Source of the DNA: Tolumonas sp008015085
GTDB lineage: Bacteria; Pseudomonadota; Gammaproteobacteria; Enterobacterales; Aeromonadaceae
Direction: 5' to 3'
Length of the DNA: 64,000 bases
Assembly: GCA_029265125.1 (NCBI GenBank)
Contig: JAJUJX010000005.1
Location: 155,313-219,312, forward strand
Shown here: in pieces, positions 34,013-42,694 of the stretch
Numbering within the stretch: position 1 is the first letter of the stretch
Layout of the letters: each line of letters opens with the position of its first letter
The notes under the pieces: model-generated
Database searches by the model: none
What the model saw: the letters and a program-made list of their open reading frames with translations, nothing else
What the model was told of the DNA's origin: nothing
Program-made: the position numbers and the translations under genes

Positions 34013-34237
34013 TCATTCTCCGGGTTCGATACCTAAAGCTCTAAGCTGCTGCTTTAACTGTTCAATGCCCTCTTCATTCGGCAATGACACGGCGACATTT
34101 AAAATGCTGTCATGCATGTGCTCTTCCGTCCATGGACATGAAGCTGAAATCGCACGTAATGGATAGCCACGGAAGTGAGGCAAAACAAAATCATGGTGTG
34201 TGAAATGTTCTTTTTGTAGTTTTTCCACATTGATCAT
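34013..34237 (-). CDS. Hypothetical protein, 74 residues
   Basis: A soluble, His- and Glu-rich 74-residue protein (MINVEKLQKEHFTHHDFVLP...) with the C-terminal EGIEQLKQQLRALGIEPGE. ATG 34237 has GGAGAG 8 nt upstream, which supports a real gene; the longer ORF to 34291 lacks such a site. I do not recognise the family. It lies by itself on the minus strand between the tRNA-Ile2 locus and the tartrate block. Confidence 0.55.
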   Translation of the reverse strand: MINVEKLQKEHFTHHDFVLPHFRGYPLRAISASCPWTEEHMHDSILNVAVSLPNEEGIEQLKQQLRALGIEPGE

Positions 34238-34739
34238 AAGCACTCTCCGACATGTCATTGAGCTTAAGTTATAACAAACCCTACGGCTCATGAATCAAAC
34301 TTACGTCACCAATTTTCACATCAGTAAGAAAAAGAAGACTTTCATACCTTTTTTAACAGAGATATCCTGGGTTTCTATAGAATTAAAAATCCAGAAATGT
34401 TTATTACTCTGATAAAAACTATCATACCGTAGATGTAAAATACTAATCATTGAGATCTGAGTCACAATTATTATTTTTATATACATAATTAATTATTATG
34501 TTGGACTCCCATAAAAAGAAAGAGCATTTTCCCATATCTTTTAATCAACTACAGATCACATTTATTATTAACTTTTTGGAAATTAATGAGTGCTTTCGGG
34601 TGCGTTTAGAACATAACAGTGACATTTATAATCCTCACTAAGGTTACTGATATAAAAATAATCAACCGATAATACGTTTTTATAAGACAGTTACCTCATT
34701 AAACACACTTCCTATTCTAAACAAAAAGTGAGGAAACGT
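34238..34739. promoter_or_regulatory. AT-rich 500-bp control region upstream of the MFS gene
   Basis: No gene is seen. A promoter candidate for the MFS gene has -35 TTTAGA (34605-34610), a 16-bp spacer and -10 TATAAT (34627-34632). A CRP-like TGAGA-N6-TCACA lies at 34451-34466, rather far upstream (about -180) to act alone on that promoter. The composition is markedly more AT-rich than the flanking housekeeping genes. Confidence 0.4.
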
Positions 34740-36083
34740 ATGGACGCTGAAACAGTCATTACATCTGTTGAATCAAAAAAAAGAACAAACATCAGGTATA
34801 TTATTATTTCTCTCTTATTTGTTGTTGGAGCAATTAATTACGCTGATCGGGCTATATTTTCTATTGCTGGTCCAGCGATGATGAAGTCAATCAATCTTGA
34901 TGTTGTTAATCTTGGATATCTGATGTCAACATTCGGCTGGGCTTATGTTCTTGGGCAATTACCGGGGGGATGGCTATTAGATCGTTTTGGTGCCAGAAAA
35001 GTATATATCTCCAGTCTGTTTTCATGGTCACTGTGTACCCTGCTTTTAGGTTTTACTGGCCATCTTGGTTCGGCAGCGGTATTCAGTATTTTTGCACTGG
35101 TATTTATGCTCTCTCTTTGTGAATCCCCGGCATTTCCTTCTAATGCTCGTATTGTGGCATCCTGGTTCCCAACTAAAGAGCGCGGCACAGCTACCGCTAT
35201 TTTCACTACGGCACAATATTTTGCTTTAGTTATTTTCTTGCCTGTCATGGGCTGGTTAACTCATAATTTTGGCTGGGAGTCGGTATATTGGGTCATGGGG
35301 GGATTAGGTGTTCTGATTGCACTAGTGATGCCTTATGTATTATATAATCCGAAAGATCACCCACGGATTTCTGCTGAAGAATTTGAATATATTAAAAATG
35401 GCGGTGCATTAGTCGATGACTATACAAAATCTGCCGTATCAACCGATACCAAAAAAGAAAGCAGCTTAAATCACATCAAACAATTATTGAGTAACAAACT
35501 GATTGTTGGCGTATTGATTGGTCAATTTTGTATTGTCACCCTGACCTGGTTCTTTACAACCTGGTTTCCGATTTACCTTGCTCAAGGTCGAGGTTTGTCG
35601 CTTACCTCTGTCGGAATGATTGCAACCATCCCGGCCATTTGTGGCTGTTTAGGTGGTGTGTTGGGCGGCATGTTCTCCGATTTTTTATTACGACGTGGCT
35701 GTTCGCTGACTTTTTCACGTAAAGCACCGATTATTTTAGGTATGACATTCGCCATGTCGATTATTGGTTGTGTCTTTGTCGATTCCCTTTACATGATTGT
35801 GTTCTTCCTCTCGCTGGCATTTTTTGGCAAGGGATTAGGCACCCTAGGCTGGGCAGTGGTCGGTGATATCGCACCGAAAGAAATTGTCGGTTTGTGCGGT
35901 GCTTTAAGTAACATGTCTGGCAACCTGGCTGGGATTGTGACTCCGATTGTGATTGGCTATGTAGTGAAAACGACCGGCTCATTCAATGGGGCACTCATCT
36001 ATGTTGGCATGGCGGCATTTATGGCTATCTGCAGTTATATTTTCTTAATTGGGAAAATATCCCGTATCGAATTGAAAAAATAA
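34740..36083 (+). CDS. MFS transporter, anion:cation symporter (ACS) family, probable tartrate/organic acid permease
   Basis: A 447-residue permease with twelve predicted helices. The ACS hallmarks are NYADRAIFSIAGPAM in helix 1, the signature GGWLLDRFGARKVY after helix 2, and the central loop around residues 205-245. Relatives include GudP, GarP, and the tartrate carrier TtuB. ATG 34740 lies close to AGGAAAC; a GTG at 34728 is an alternative. It is convergent with the LysR gene and near ttdAB, which in E. coli come with a different carrier (TtdT, DASS family); tartrate or a related dicarboxylate is therefore the inferred substrate. Confidence 0.82.
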   Translation: MDAETVITSVESKKRTNIRYIIISLLFVVGAINYADRAIFSIAGPAMMKSINLDVVNLGYLMSTFGWAYVLGQLPGGWLLDRFGARKVYISSLFSWSLCTLLLGFTGHLGSAAVFSIFALVFMLSLCESPAFPSNARIVASWFPTKERGTATAIFTTAQYFALVIFLPVMGWLTHNFGWESVYWVMGGLGVLIALVMPYVLYNPKDHPRISAEEFEYIKNGGALVDDYTKSAVSTDTKKESSLNHIKQLLSNKLIVGVLIGQFCIVTLTWFFTTWFPIYLAQGRGLSLTSVGMIATIPAICGCLGGVLGGMFSDFLLRRGCSLTFSRKAPIILGMTFAMSIIGCVFVDSLYMIVFFLSLAFFGKGLGTLGWAVVGDIAPKEIVGLCGALSNMSGNLAGIVTPIVIGYVVKTTGSFNGALIYVGMAAFMAICSYIFLIGKISRIELKK

Positions 36084-36091
36084 TAAATAAT

Positions 36092-36124
36092 AAAAAGCCC
36101 ATCTGCTGTATTGATGGGCTTTTT
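36092..36124. terminator. Bidirectional terminator between MFS and LysR genes
   Basis: AAAAAGCCCATC/GATGGGCTTTTT is a perfect 12-bp inverted repeat with a 9-nt loop, giving a T-tract in both directions between the convergent genes. Confidence 0.88.
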
Positions 36125-36143
36125 ATTAACCGATATTAAATTC

Positions 36144-37040
36144 CTACAGCGCAATATCAGAATAGTTATTTGCTAAGAAGTCAATAAATACCCTCACTTT
36201 CGCAGAAAGATAACGACGTTCCGGATATACCACATAAATATCAGCTGCCGGTAATTCATACTCTTCCAGTAATCTGACCAACCTTCCACTTTGAATATAT
36301 TTATTGACATCCCACTCAGCCCGGATCAAGACGCCGTGTCCTTCCAAAGCCCAATTAACCGCCACTTCACCATCATTGCTACTTAACGTGCCGTGCACTT
36401 TGACTGTCTCACTAATTTCACCATTTTTGAAGCGCCAGATCCCGCTGGCGGATTCATCCTGCTTCAGTACGATACAATTATGTTTTGCTAAATCTGCAGG
36501 AATTAAAGGTTTTGGATGATCCCGTAAATAAATCGGGGAAGCACAGACAAAGCGGCGATTGGTCATAATTTTTCGGGCAACGATATTAGAGTCAGGCGGT
36601 AAGCCAAACCGAATCCCAATATCAAAATCGCCACTGGCAGGATCAGGCTGATTGCTGTCCAGCATGAGCTGCACTTCCATCTCAGGATATTGCTTGAGGA
36701 AGGCTGAAATGGCTCTGGCTATGTAGTTACGACCAAATCCAGGAGTTGTATTGATGCGCAACAATCCCTTTGGTTCGGAGCGCAAGCTCAGGACTTCCTG
36801 CTCCATTTCATGGATATCCTGAATGATCTGACGGCAGCGGTTGAGATAGATTTCCCCTTCTGGGGTGATATTAAAGTGACGGGTACTTCGATTAAGCAAG
36901 CGGACACCTAGTCTGGCCTCTAATTGCGCCAGCCGCTTACTGACTGCAGGCGGAGTGAGATTAAGTTCACCTGCTGCTGCAGAAAGACTGCCAGCACTGA
37001 TCAGTATCGAGAAAAACTCCAGCTCTGATGTCGCACACAT
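36144..37040 (-). CDS. LysR-family regulator, TtdR-like activator of tartrate genes
   Basis: A 298-residue LysR protein: N-terminal winged helix (LEFFSILISAGSLSAAAGELNL and PPAVSKRLAQLEARLG) and a substrate-binding domain from about residue 85, with GFGRNYIARAI and LSSNDGEVAVNWALEGHGV resembling E. coli TtdR. I chose ATG 37040 with GGAA upstream over the longer in-frame 37067. It is divergent from ttdA across a 440-bp gap, the same arrangement as ttdR/ttdA in E. coli, so activation of ttdAB by tartrate, probably under anaerobic conditions, is inferred. Confidence 0.85.
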   Translation of the reverse strand: MCATSELEFFSILISAGSLSAAAGELNLTPPAVSKRLAQLEARLGVRLLNRSTRHFNITPEGEIYLNRCRQIIQDIHEMEQEVLSLRSEPKGLLRINTTPGFGRNYIARAISAFLKQYPEMEVQLMLDSNQPDPASGDFDIGIRFGLPPDSNIVARKIMTNRRFVCASPIYLRDHPKPLIPADLAKHNCIVLKQDESASGIWRFKNGEISETVKVHGTLSSNDGEVAVNWALEGHGVLIRAEWDVNKYIQSGRLVRLLEEYELPAADIYVVYPERRYLSAKVRVFIDFLANNYSDIAL

Positions 37041-37480
37041 TATTAAAATTCCAATTTTCGGTATCAAAAAATCCGGTAAATATTATATCGTCTTTCATCT
37101 GATTGAAATGTGATCATATTAGATATTAAGTGATGCCTTCTTATGTATCAGAATTTACTGTGAAAGCAAAAATAAAAAAGAGTAAATAATAAGAATAATT
37201 ACAAGACTATTAGCATTAATTTGCTTACTTATTTACAAAAAACAGCCACAACGCAAATAATCAATAGCTATAATCGTGACACCACTCTCATTTATCGGTT
37301 CTTTATTTAATCTCTCGTTTCAATTAATAACTTTTAAGAAAATATTCATTTAGTTCTGGTGAACTTTATCGGATAACAAGCCAGATATACTTCCTGCATC
37401 GATTATTCAGAAATCAATTTTCTGGATCCGATTGACCAAAACAAATCTTTCCGGGTGTGCGATGCGCAAAGGAGGCTCTA
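37041..37480. promoter_or_regulatory. Divergent promoter region between LysR and ttdA
   Basis: A gene-free AT-rich 440-bp gap. A TATAAT lies at 37269-37274 without a fair -35 box, as expected for an activator-dependent promoter. The ttdA end has a strong AAAGGAGG ribosome site. I could not identify a confident LysR palindrome by eye. Confidence 0.4.
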
Positions 37481-38380
37481 GTGAATAATGAAGTAGCGGT
37501 TCAATCGCTTACTGATGTCATGACTAAATTCACCGGGTATGTTGGAAAACACTTACCTACCGATGTCACAAAGAAACTGGCAGAACTGCGTGCTAAAGAA
37601 GACAAACCTTTAGCCAAAGTCGTTTACGACTCTATGTTTGAAAACTTAGAAGCAGCGGATAAGTTAGATCGTCCTTGCTGTCAGGATACGGGCGTGATCC
37701 AGTATTTCATTACCGCTGGCGCCAAGTTTCCGTATCTTGGTGAGTTAGAAAATGTACTGAAAAACGCTACGTTGATGGCAACTAAAAAATCACCGCTGCG
37801 CCACAACGCCGTTGAAACCTTCATCGAGGTCAATACCGGTACGAATACGGGCTCACGTATTCCATGGCTGGACTGGGAAATTATCCCGGATGATGACCAC
37901 TGTACGATCGAAGTATATATGGCCGGTGGTGGCTGTTCTTTGCCAGGTGCCGCCAAGGTGCTGATGCCAGGCCAAGGTTATGAAGGCGTTAACCAGTTTG
38001 TGTTCGATGTCATCACCTCTTATGGCGTCAATGCTTGCCCACCATTGCTGGTTGGTGTCGGTGTTTCAACGTCGGTTGAAACTGCAGCCCGCTTGTCGAA
38101 GAAAGCGATCCTGCGTCCTGTTGATTCACAGCATAGCAACCCAGATGCCGCAAAAATGGAAAAGCTGCTGGAAGATGGTTTGAATGGTGTTGGTTTAGGC
38201 CCGCAGGGTTTATCCGGCAATTCGTCGGTGATGGGGGTCAATATTGAATCGTCTGCCCGTCATCCTTCCACTATCGGTGTTGCCGTTTCTACCGGCTGCT
38301 GGGCACATCGTCGCGGAACCATCCGCTTTGCCCCTGATCTGTCTTATGAAATCATTTCACACAAAGGAGCCGAGCTGTGA
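37481..38380 (+). CDS. ttdA: L(+)-tartrate dehydratase subunit alpha
   Basis: A 299-residue class I fumarase-type Fe-S subunit that with TtdB dehydrates L-tartrate to oxaloacetate. The three Cys regions that hold the [4Fe-4S] cluster are seen: RPCCQDTG, VNACPPLLVGVG and VSTGCWAHRRGT. The GTG start at 37481 has AGGAGG 7 nt upstream; the in-frame ATG at 37457 precedes that site. It matches E. coli TtdA throughout. The 3' end overlaps ttdB (GTGA). Other class I two-subunit hydro-lyases (fumarate, mesaconate) are the main alternatives; the TtdB partner and context favour tartrate. Confidence 0.9.
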   Translation: MNNEVAVQSLTDVMTKFTGYVGKHLPTDVTKKLAELRAKEDKPLAKVVYDSMFENLEAADKLDRPCCQDTGVIQYFITAGAKFPYLGELENVLKNATLMATKKSPLRHNAVETFIEVNTGTNTGSRIPWLDWEIIPDDDHCTIEVYMAGGGCSLPGAAKVLMPGQGYEGVNQFVFDVITSYGVNACPPLLVGVGVSTSVETAARLSKKAILRPVDSQHSNPDAAKMEKLLEDGLNGVGLGPQGLSGNSSVMGVNIESSARHPSTIGVAVSTGCWAHRRGTIRFAPDLSYEIISHKGAEL

Positions 38381-38985
38381 AAAAAATTCTGACCACCCCA
38401 ATTAAAGACGAAGATCTGGAATCACTGAATATCGGTGACGTGGTGTACTTAAGTGGCACACTGGTGACCTGCCGTGACGTAGCTCACCGCCGCCTGATCG
38501 AATTAGGTCGTGAGCTGCCAGTCGATCTGAAAGGCATGGCCATTTTTCATGCTGGTCCGATCGTGGTTGAAAAAGACGATGGTTCATTTGAAATGATCTC
38601 CATCGGCCCAACCACCAGTATGCGCATGGAAAAATTCGAAAAAGAATTTATCGAACAGACTGGCGTAAAACTGATTGTGGGTAAAGGCGGTATGGGCCCG
38701 AATACCGAAGCCGGTTGTAAAGAGCACAAAGCCGTCCATGCGGTATTCCCAGGCGGTTGTGCAGTATTAGCCGCCACTCAGGTTGAAGAAATCGAAGATG
38801 CGCAATGGCGCGACCTCGGTATGCCGGAAACACTGTGGGTAAACCGAGTCAAAGAATTTGGTCCGTTAATTATTTCTATCGATACAAAAGGCAAAAATTT
38901 GTTCGAAATGAACAAAAGTTTCTTTAATGAAGCAAAACTGCCTATTATTGAAGACATTAATAGCCAAATTCGTTTTATTAAGTAA
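38377..38985 (+). CDS. ttdB: L(+)-tartrate dehydratase subunit beta
   Basis: A 202-residue beta subunit starting at GTG inside the ttdA stop codon. It begins MKKILTTPIKDEDLESLNIG, almost as in E. coli TtdB (201 residues), with GDVVYLSGTLVTCRDVAHRR, GPTTSMRMEKFEKEFIEQTG and GKGGMGPNTEAGCKEHKAVH. It supplies the second half of the active site of the heterotetramer. Anaerobic, oxygen-labile enzyme. Confidence 0.92.
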   Translation: MKKILTTPIKDEDLESLNIGDVVYLSGTLVTCRDVAHRRLIELGRELPVDLKGMAIFHAGPIVVEKDDGSFEMISIGPTTSMRMEKFEKEFIEQTGVKLIVGKGGMGPNTEAGCKEHKAVHAVFPGGCAVLAATQVEEIEDAQWRDLGMPETLWVNRVKEFGPLIISIDTKGKNLFEMNKSFFNEAKLPIIEDINSQIRFIK

Positions 38986-38994
38986 TTAAATTAA

Positions 38995-39020
38995 TAGCCA
39001 CTTAGAATTCTGAGTGGCTA
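38995..39020 (+). terminator. Hairpin after ttdB
   Basis: A 26-nt almost perfect palindrome (TAGCCACT ... AGTGGCTA around a central GAATTC) begins 10 bp after the ttdB stop. The following tail CTTAACCTTATTT is only weakly T-rich, so partial read-through into the FAH gene is possible. Confidence 0.5.
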
Positions 39021-39215
39021 CTTAACCTTATTTAATTAATCTTAATCGTAACATAGTGTATTTAACAGAGTGTTTTATTGGCGTACCCAACAAACACATT
39101 GATAAAGTTTTCTGCTAAATAAGATTAACTACGATATCGTTTCATAAATCAGAAATGATAGTTCACATAAATACAGTCATCACAATTCATATTTAAACGC
39201 TATGGGGTTGATGCT

Positions 39216-40094
39216 ATGAAGTTAGCCAGTTACATTCATCCGGAATTCCATAAAAAGAGTTTTGGTCTGGTCGTTAAACACGGGATCATCGATCTCGGAC
39301 GACATTTAGGCAATAAATATCCTGATATTAAATCAGTTTTAACGGCAGGAGCATTAGCCGAACTCCAGCGTTACTCGACATTTCCTACCGATTATCAAAA
39401 TGATGATGTGATCTTTTTGCCGGTGATAGACAGCCCTAGCAAAATTATTTGTGTCGGAATGAATTATCAGGAAAAGCGAAATGAGTTTAATGAAACTTGT
39501 GATGCTCCGACCTTGTTTATCCGTTTTCCGGACACGTTAAGCGGCCATGCCTGCCCGCTGATAAAACCAACCAATACCAATGAGTTTGATTATGAAGGCG
39601 AACTGGCTGTTGTCATTGGTAAACCAGCGATGAATGTCAGTGCAAAAAACGCCTTATCGTACGTGGCTGGTTATAGCTGCTTTATGGATGGCTCTGTCCG
39701 CGATATGCAATACAGCTGGTTTACCTCCGGTAAAAACTGGCTGAATACCGGTGGCTTCGGCCCGTGGATGGTCACCAGTGATGAAATCGATGACCCTCAA
39801 AACTTATCAATTCAAACCTACCTGAATGGTCAACAGGTTCAAAATGACACGACCGCTAATATGATCCGTTCTGTACCGGAATTGATTGCGTATATTTCTG
39901 CTTTCAGTCCGCTCTCTCCCGGCGATGTCATCATTACCGGTTCTCCTGGCGGTGTCGGTAAGAAACGTACGCCACCATTATTTATGAAAAATGGGGATCT
40001 GGTTGAAGTCGAAATCAGTAGTATCGGACGTTTAATTAATCCTATCGTACAACGCCGTCCGGTGAATAATGAAATGGCTACCTCCTCTTTCTAA
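39216..40094 (+). CDS. Fumarylacetoacetate hydrolase (FAH) family protein
   Basis: A 292-residue FAH-fold enzyme: KIICVGMNYQEKRNE with the catalytic region, the metal-ligand acidic residues in NEFDYEGELAVVIGK and YSCFMDGSVRDMQ, and the GDVIITGSPGGVG motif. FAH proteins act on 2-oxo acids with a divalent metal; the FAHD1/YisK group includes oxaloacetate decarboxylases and enol-oxaloacetate tautomerases. It lies between ttdAB (which make enol-oxaloacetate) and pckA (which uses oxaloacetate), so a role in oxaloacetate handling is a strong inference. The exact reaction cannot be fixed by sequence. Confidence 0.85.
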   Translation: MKLASYIHPEFHKKSFGLVVKHGIIDLGRHLGNKYPDIKSVLTAGALAELQRYSTFPTDYQNDDVIFLPVIDSPSKIICVGMNYQEKRNEFNETCDAPTLFIRFPDTLSGHACPLIKPTNTNEFDYEGELAVVIGKPAMNVSAKNALSYVAGYSCFMDGSVRDMQYSWFTSGKNWLNTGGFGPWMVTSDEIDDPQNLSIQTYLNGQQVQNDTTANMIRSVPELIAYISAFSPLSPGDVIITGSPGGVGKKRTPPLFMKNGDLVEVEISSIGRLINPIVQRRPVNNEMATSSF

Positions 40095-40105
40095 GAGGGG
40101 GTTTT
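40081..40105 (+). terminator. Terminator overlapping the FAH stop codon
   Basis: CCTCCTCTT-TCT-AAGAGGGGG forms a 9-bp stem (one G-T pair) followed by TTTT; the TAA stop of the FAH gene (40092-40094) lies in the hairpin itself. pckA thus has its own promoter. Confidence 0.75.
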
Positions 40106-40295
40106 ATCTTTATGCTTTTTAAAGTTATTTAAATCCCAGCTAAAAAACATTAATTAAATAAATTTAAAACATAAAAACGATCTGCATTTCATAAATTACT
40201 CACACTTATAATATCCACTGAAGCAATAAAGTAAAAAACATTATATGCCTCTCTGCAGGCTTTCTCCTCCAACAAGTAATAACAGAGATTCTAAG

Positions 40296-41918
40296 ATGTC
40301 CCAGCATGATTTGATTGGCGAACAAATTCGCGAACTCGGCATTAGTGATGTAACCAGAATTATTTATCAGCCGGATTTTGATACATTGATCCACGAAGAA
40401 ACCAAACCCGGTCTGGATAACTATGAAAAAGGCGTGGTCACTCAGTCAGGTGCTATTGCTGTGGATACCGGTATTTTTACCGGCAGATCCCCGAAAGATA
40501 AATACATTGTACGCGACGATCTGACCCGCGATACCCTGTGGTGGAGTGATCAGGGGAAAGGCAAGAATGATAACCATCCGATCTCTCAGGAAACCTGGAG
40601 CCATTTCAAATCACTGGTGACCACACAACTGTCAGGCAAACGCTTATTCGTTGTGGATGCCTGGTGTGGCGCTAACCCGGAAACCCGCCTGAGCGTGCGG
40701 TTTATTACCGAAGTGGCCTGGCAGGCTCATTTCGTTAAAAACATGTTTATCCGCCCGGATGCCGCTAGTCTTGCCAATTTCAAACCTGATTTTATCGTGA
40801 TGAACGGTGCAAAATGCACCAACCCTGACTGGCAGGAACAAGGGCTGAATTCTGAAAACTTTGTGGCCTTTAACCTGACCGAAAAAATGCAGCTCATCGG
40901 GGGTACCTGGTATGGCGGCGAGATGAAAAAAGGGCTGTTCTCCGTCATGAATTATCTGCTGCCACTGAAAGGCATTGCCTCCATGCACTGCTCTGCTAAC
41001 GTCGGTGAGCAAGGCGATGTGGCTGTATTTTTCGGTCTTTCCGGCACAGGCAAAACCACACTGTCTACCGACCCTAAACGTCAGTTGATCGGTGATGATG
41101 AACATGGCTGGGATGATGACGGCGTGTTCAATTTTGAAGGTGGTTGCTATGCCAAAACCATCAAACTATCCCAGCAGGCCGAGCCGGAGATCTATAACGC
41201 CATTTGCCGCAATGCCCTGCTGGAAAATGTCGTCGTCGATGCAGAGGGACGTGTCGATTTTGACGATGGCAGTAAGACAGAAAATACCCGTGTCTCCTAC
41301 CCTATTTTCCATATCGAAAATATCGTCAAACCCGTTTCTAAAGCAGGTCACGCGTCGAAAGTGATCTTCCTGACTGCGGATGCCTTTGGTGTGCTGCCGC
41401 CGGTTTCCCGCTTAACCGCAGAGCAAACCAAATATCATTTCCTCTCGGGATTCACGGCCAAATTAGCCGGCACTGAGCGCGGCGTAACGGAACCGACGCC
41501 CACGTTCTCAGCTTGTTTTGGCGCGGCATTTCTGACGTTGCATCCAACCCAATATGCGGAAGTTCTGATTAAACGCATGGAAGCCGTGAATGCCGAAGCC
41601 TATCTGGTGAATACAGGCTGGAATGGGACTGGCAAGCGTATTTCCATTAAAGATACCCGCACCATCATCAATGCGATCCTGGATGGTTCGCTGGCTAAAG
41701 CCGAAACACAAACGTTGCCGATTTTTAATCTGCAGGTACCGGTCGCTCTGGCGGGTGTGAATAGTCATATTCTCGACCCGCGGAATACCTATACCAATGA
41801 TGCTGTCTGGCAGGAAAAAGCCGAAGATCTGGCTTCCCTCTTTATCAAAAACTTTGAGCAATATACCGATACGCAGGCCGGGGCGGCATTAGTCAGTGCT
41901 GGCCCCAAATTAGATTAA
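40296..41918 (+). CDS. pckA: Phosphoenolpyruvate carboxykinase (ATP)
   Basis: A 540-residue enzyme that converts oxaloacetate and ATP to PEP, CO2 and ADP. Visible: IFTGRSPKDKYIVRD, the oxaloacetate-site SVRFITEVAWQAHFVKNMF, the kinase P-loop FFGLSGTGKTTLSTDPKR near residue 250, and GDDEHGWDDDGVFNFEGG with metal ligands. ATG 40296 gives the family length (E. coli 540). It follows the tartrate genes, where it would draw oxaloacetate to gluconeogenesis. It may equally serve general metabolism, as it has its own transcription unit. Confidence 0.97.
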   Translation: MSQHDLIGEQIRELGISDVTRIIYQPDFDTLIHEETKPGLDNYEKGVVTQSGAIAVDTGIFTGRSPKDKYIVRDDLTRDTLWWSDQGKGKNDNHPISQETWSHFKSLVTTQLSGKRLFVVDAWCGANPETRLSVRFITEVAWQAHFVKNMFIRPDAASLANFKPDFIVMNGAKCTNPDWQEQGLNSENFVAFNLTEKMQLIGGTWYGGEMKKGLFSVMNYLLPLKGIASMHCSANVGEQGDVAVFFGLSGTGKTTLSTDPKRQLIGDDEHGWDDDGVFNFEGGCYAKTIKLSQQAEPEIYNAICRNALLENVVVDAEGRVDFDDGSKTENTRVSYPIFHIENIVKPVSKAGHASKVIFLTADAFGVLPPVSRLTAEQTKYHFLSGFTAKLAGTERGVTEPTPTFSACFGAAFLTLHPTQYAEVLIKRMEAVNAEAYLVNTGWNGTGKRISIKDTRTIINAILDGSLAKAETQTLPIFNLQVPVALAGVNSHILDPRNTYTNDAVWQEKAEDLASLFIKNFEQYTDTQAGAALVSAGPKLD

Positions 41919-41971
41919 CAACGAGGTGATGAATTTGAGTCACTAAATTAAACCATTCCATTTGTTGAGCA

Positions 41972-42005
41972 TTTACCGGGAGTTAATTGACTGCTCCCGG
42001 TAAAA
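41972..42005. terminator. Hairpin between pckA and the lipoprotein gene
   Basis: TTTACCGGGAG/CTCCCGGTAAA is a perfect 11-bp inverted repeat around an 11-nt loop, in the convergent gap. The T-tract is short in both directions but contributed by the stem ends. Confidence 0.65.
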
Positions 42006-42015
42006 TCGATCTTCA

Positions 42016-42606
42016 TTAGCGTTTACTCAACATCCATTCATTACCTTTCTTTTTCAGTCGGACAGTTTTGCCATTGAGCATAAGAAAAATGCTGTTCGCA
42101 TGAGGCGGTACATCAAAAAGCCGTGCACCATGTTCTGGTGAAAACCAGACCAGACCCGGCACATGGGTAAATTTGTCAGCAACCTCATAATAGCCAATAA
42201 ACCGCTTAGAACGCAGACAATTAACAGACAAACAAGTGGCATCAGAAGATGACTTGGCAGGTAGCCCGATCACAACAGCTGGTGACGATGACACCACAAT
42301 AAACCGGTAGGGAAATTTATGCCGGCAACGGTCAATATCACTGACTGACCAGCCTTTAGCTTCTTTCGTTTTTAATAATGTACTGTCCAGCCTTGTCACC
42401 AAATCTGACGATTTATCGTCTGCAGGAATAGCACACGCCTGCTGAATAAGAGCCGGAGATTTAACCGGTAAATTATTTTTCTTCGGGGTTTCCGCTTCAA
42501 AACGAGTACAGCCATATAACATGGTGACACCCGCCAGAATTGAGGCAACAACAGCCTTACGACCTTTCGCAAAATACTTTCGTTTGCTATCTGAAAAAAT
42601 ATGCAT
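42016..42606 (-). CDS. Putative lipoprotein of unknown function, copy 1
   Basis: A 196-residue protein with a basic N-terminus, a hydrophobic stretch and a lipobox-like TMLYGC, so Cys33 would be lipidated. The mature part is a paralogue of the next gene upstream: both share SDLVT-LD-TLL, HKFPYRF, a Cys pair in the middle, and the strongly conserved VPGLVWFSPEHGARLF and VPPHANS segments (about residues 149-172). No known family is recognised. The ribosome site is weak. The gene converges on pckA; it and its paralogue are probably co-transcribed, 88 bp apart. Confidence 0.75.
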   Translation of the reverse strand: MHIFSDSKRKYFAKGRKAVVASILAGVTMLYGCTRFEAETPKKNNLPVKSPALIQQACAIPADDKSSDLVTRLDSTLLKTKEAKGWSVSDIDRCRHKFPYRFIVVSSSPAVVIGLPAKSSSDATCLSVNCLRSKRFIGYYEVADKFTHVPGLVWFSPEHGARLFDVPPHANSIFLMLNGKTVRLKKKGNEWMLSKR

Positions 42607-42694
42607 CTGACTATCTTATTGATGGTTAAGCAAATACTCTCCGGCAGCACCGGAGATTACCCCATGTATTAAATGAATAATAAGAAAAAACTTT

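Noticed and set aside
34451..34466. Strong CRP control of the MFS gene
   Set aside because: The site is a fair match (TGAGA-N6-TCACA) but lies about 180 bp before the best promoter, too far for a simple activator role; kept only as a note.
37481..38985. Two-subunit fumarase instead of tartrate dehydratase
   Set aside because: The beta subunit matches E. coli TtdB almost over its whole length, and the divergent LysR resembles TtdR; fumarase activity cannot be excluded, but tartrate fits better.
33640..42000. Integrated element with attachment repeats next to tRNA-Ile2
   Set aside because: No integrase, transposase or second copy of the tRNA 3' end was found by eye, so only composition and position hint at an island.
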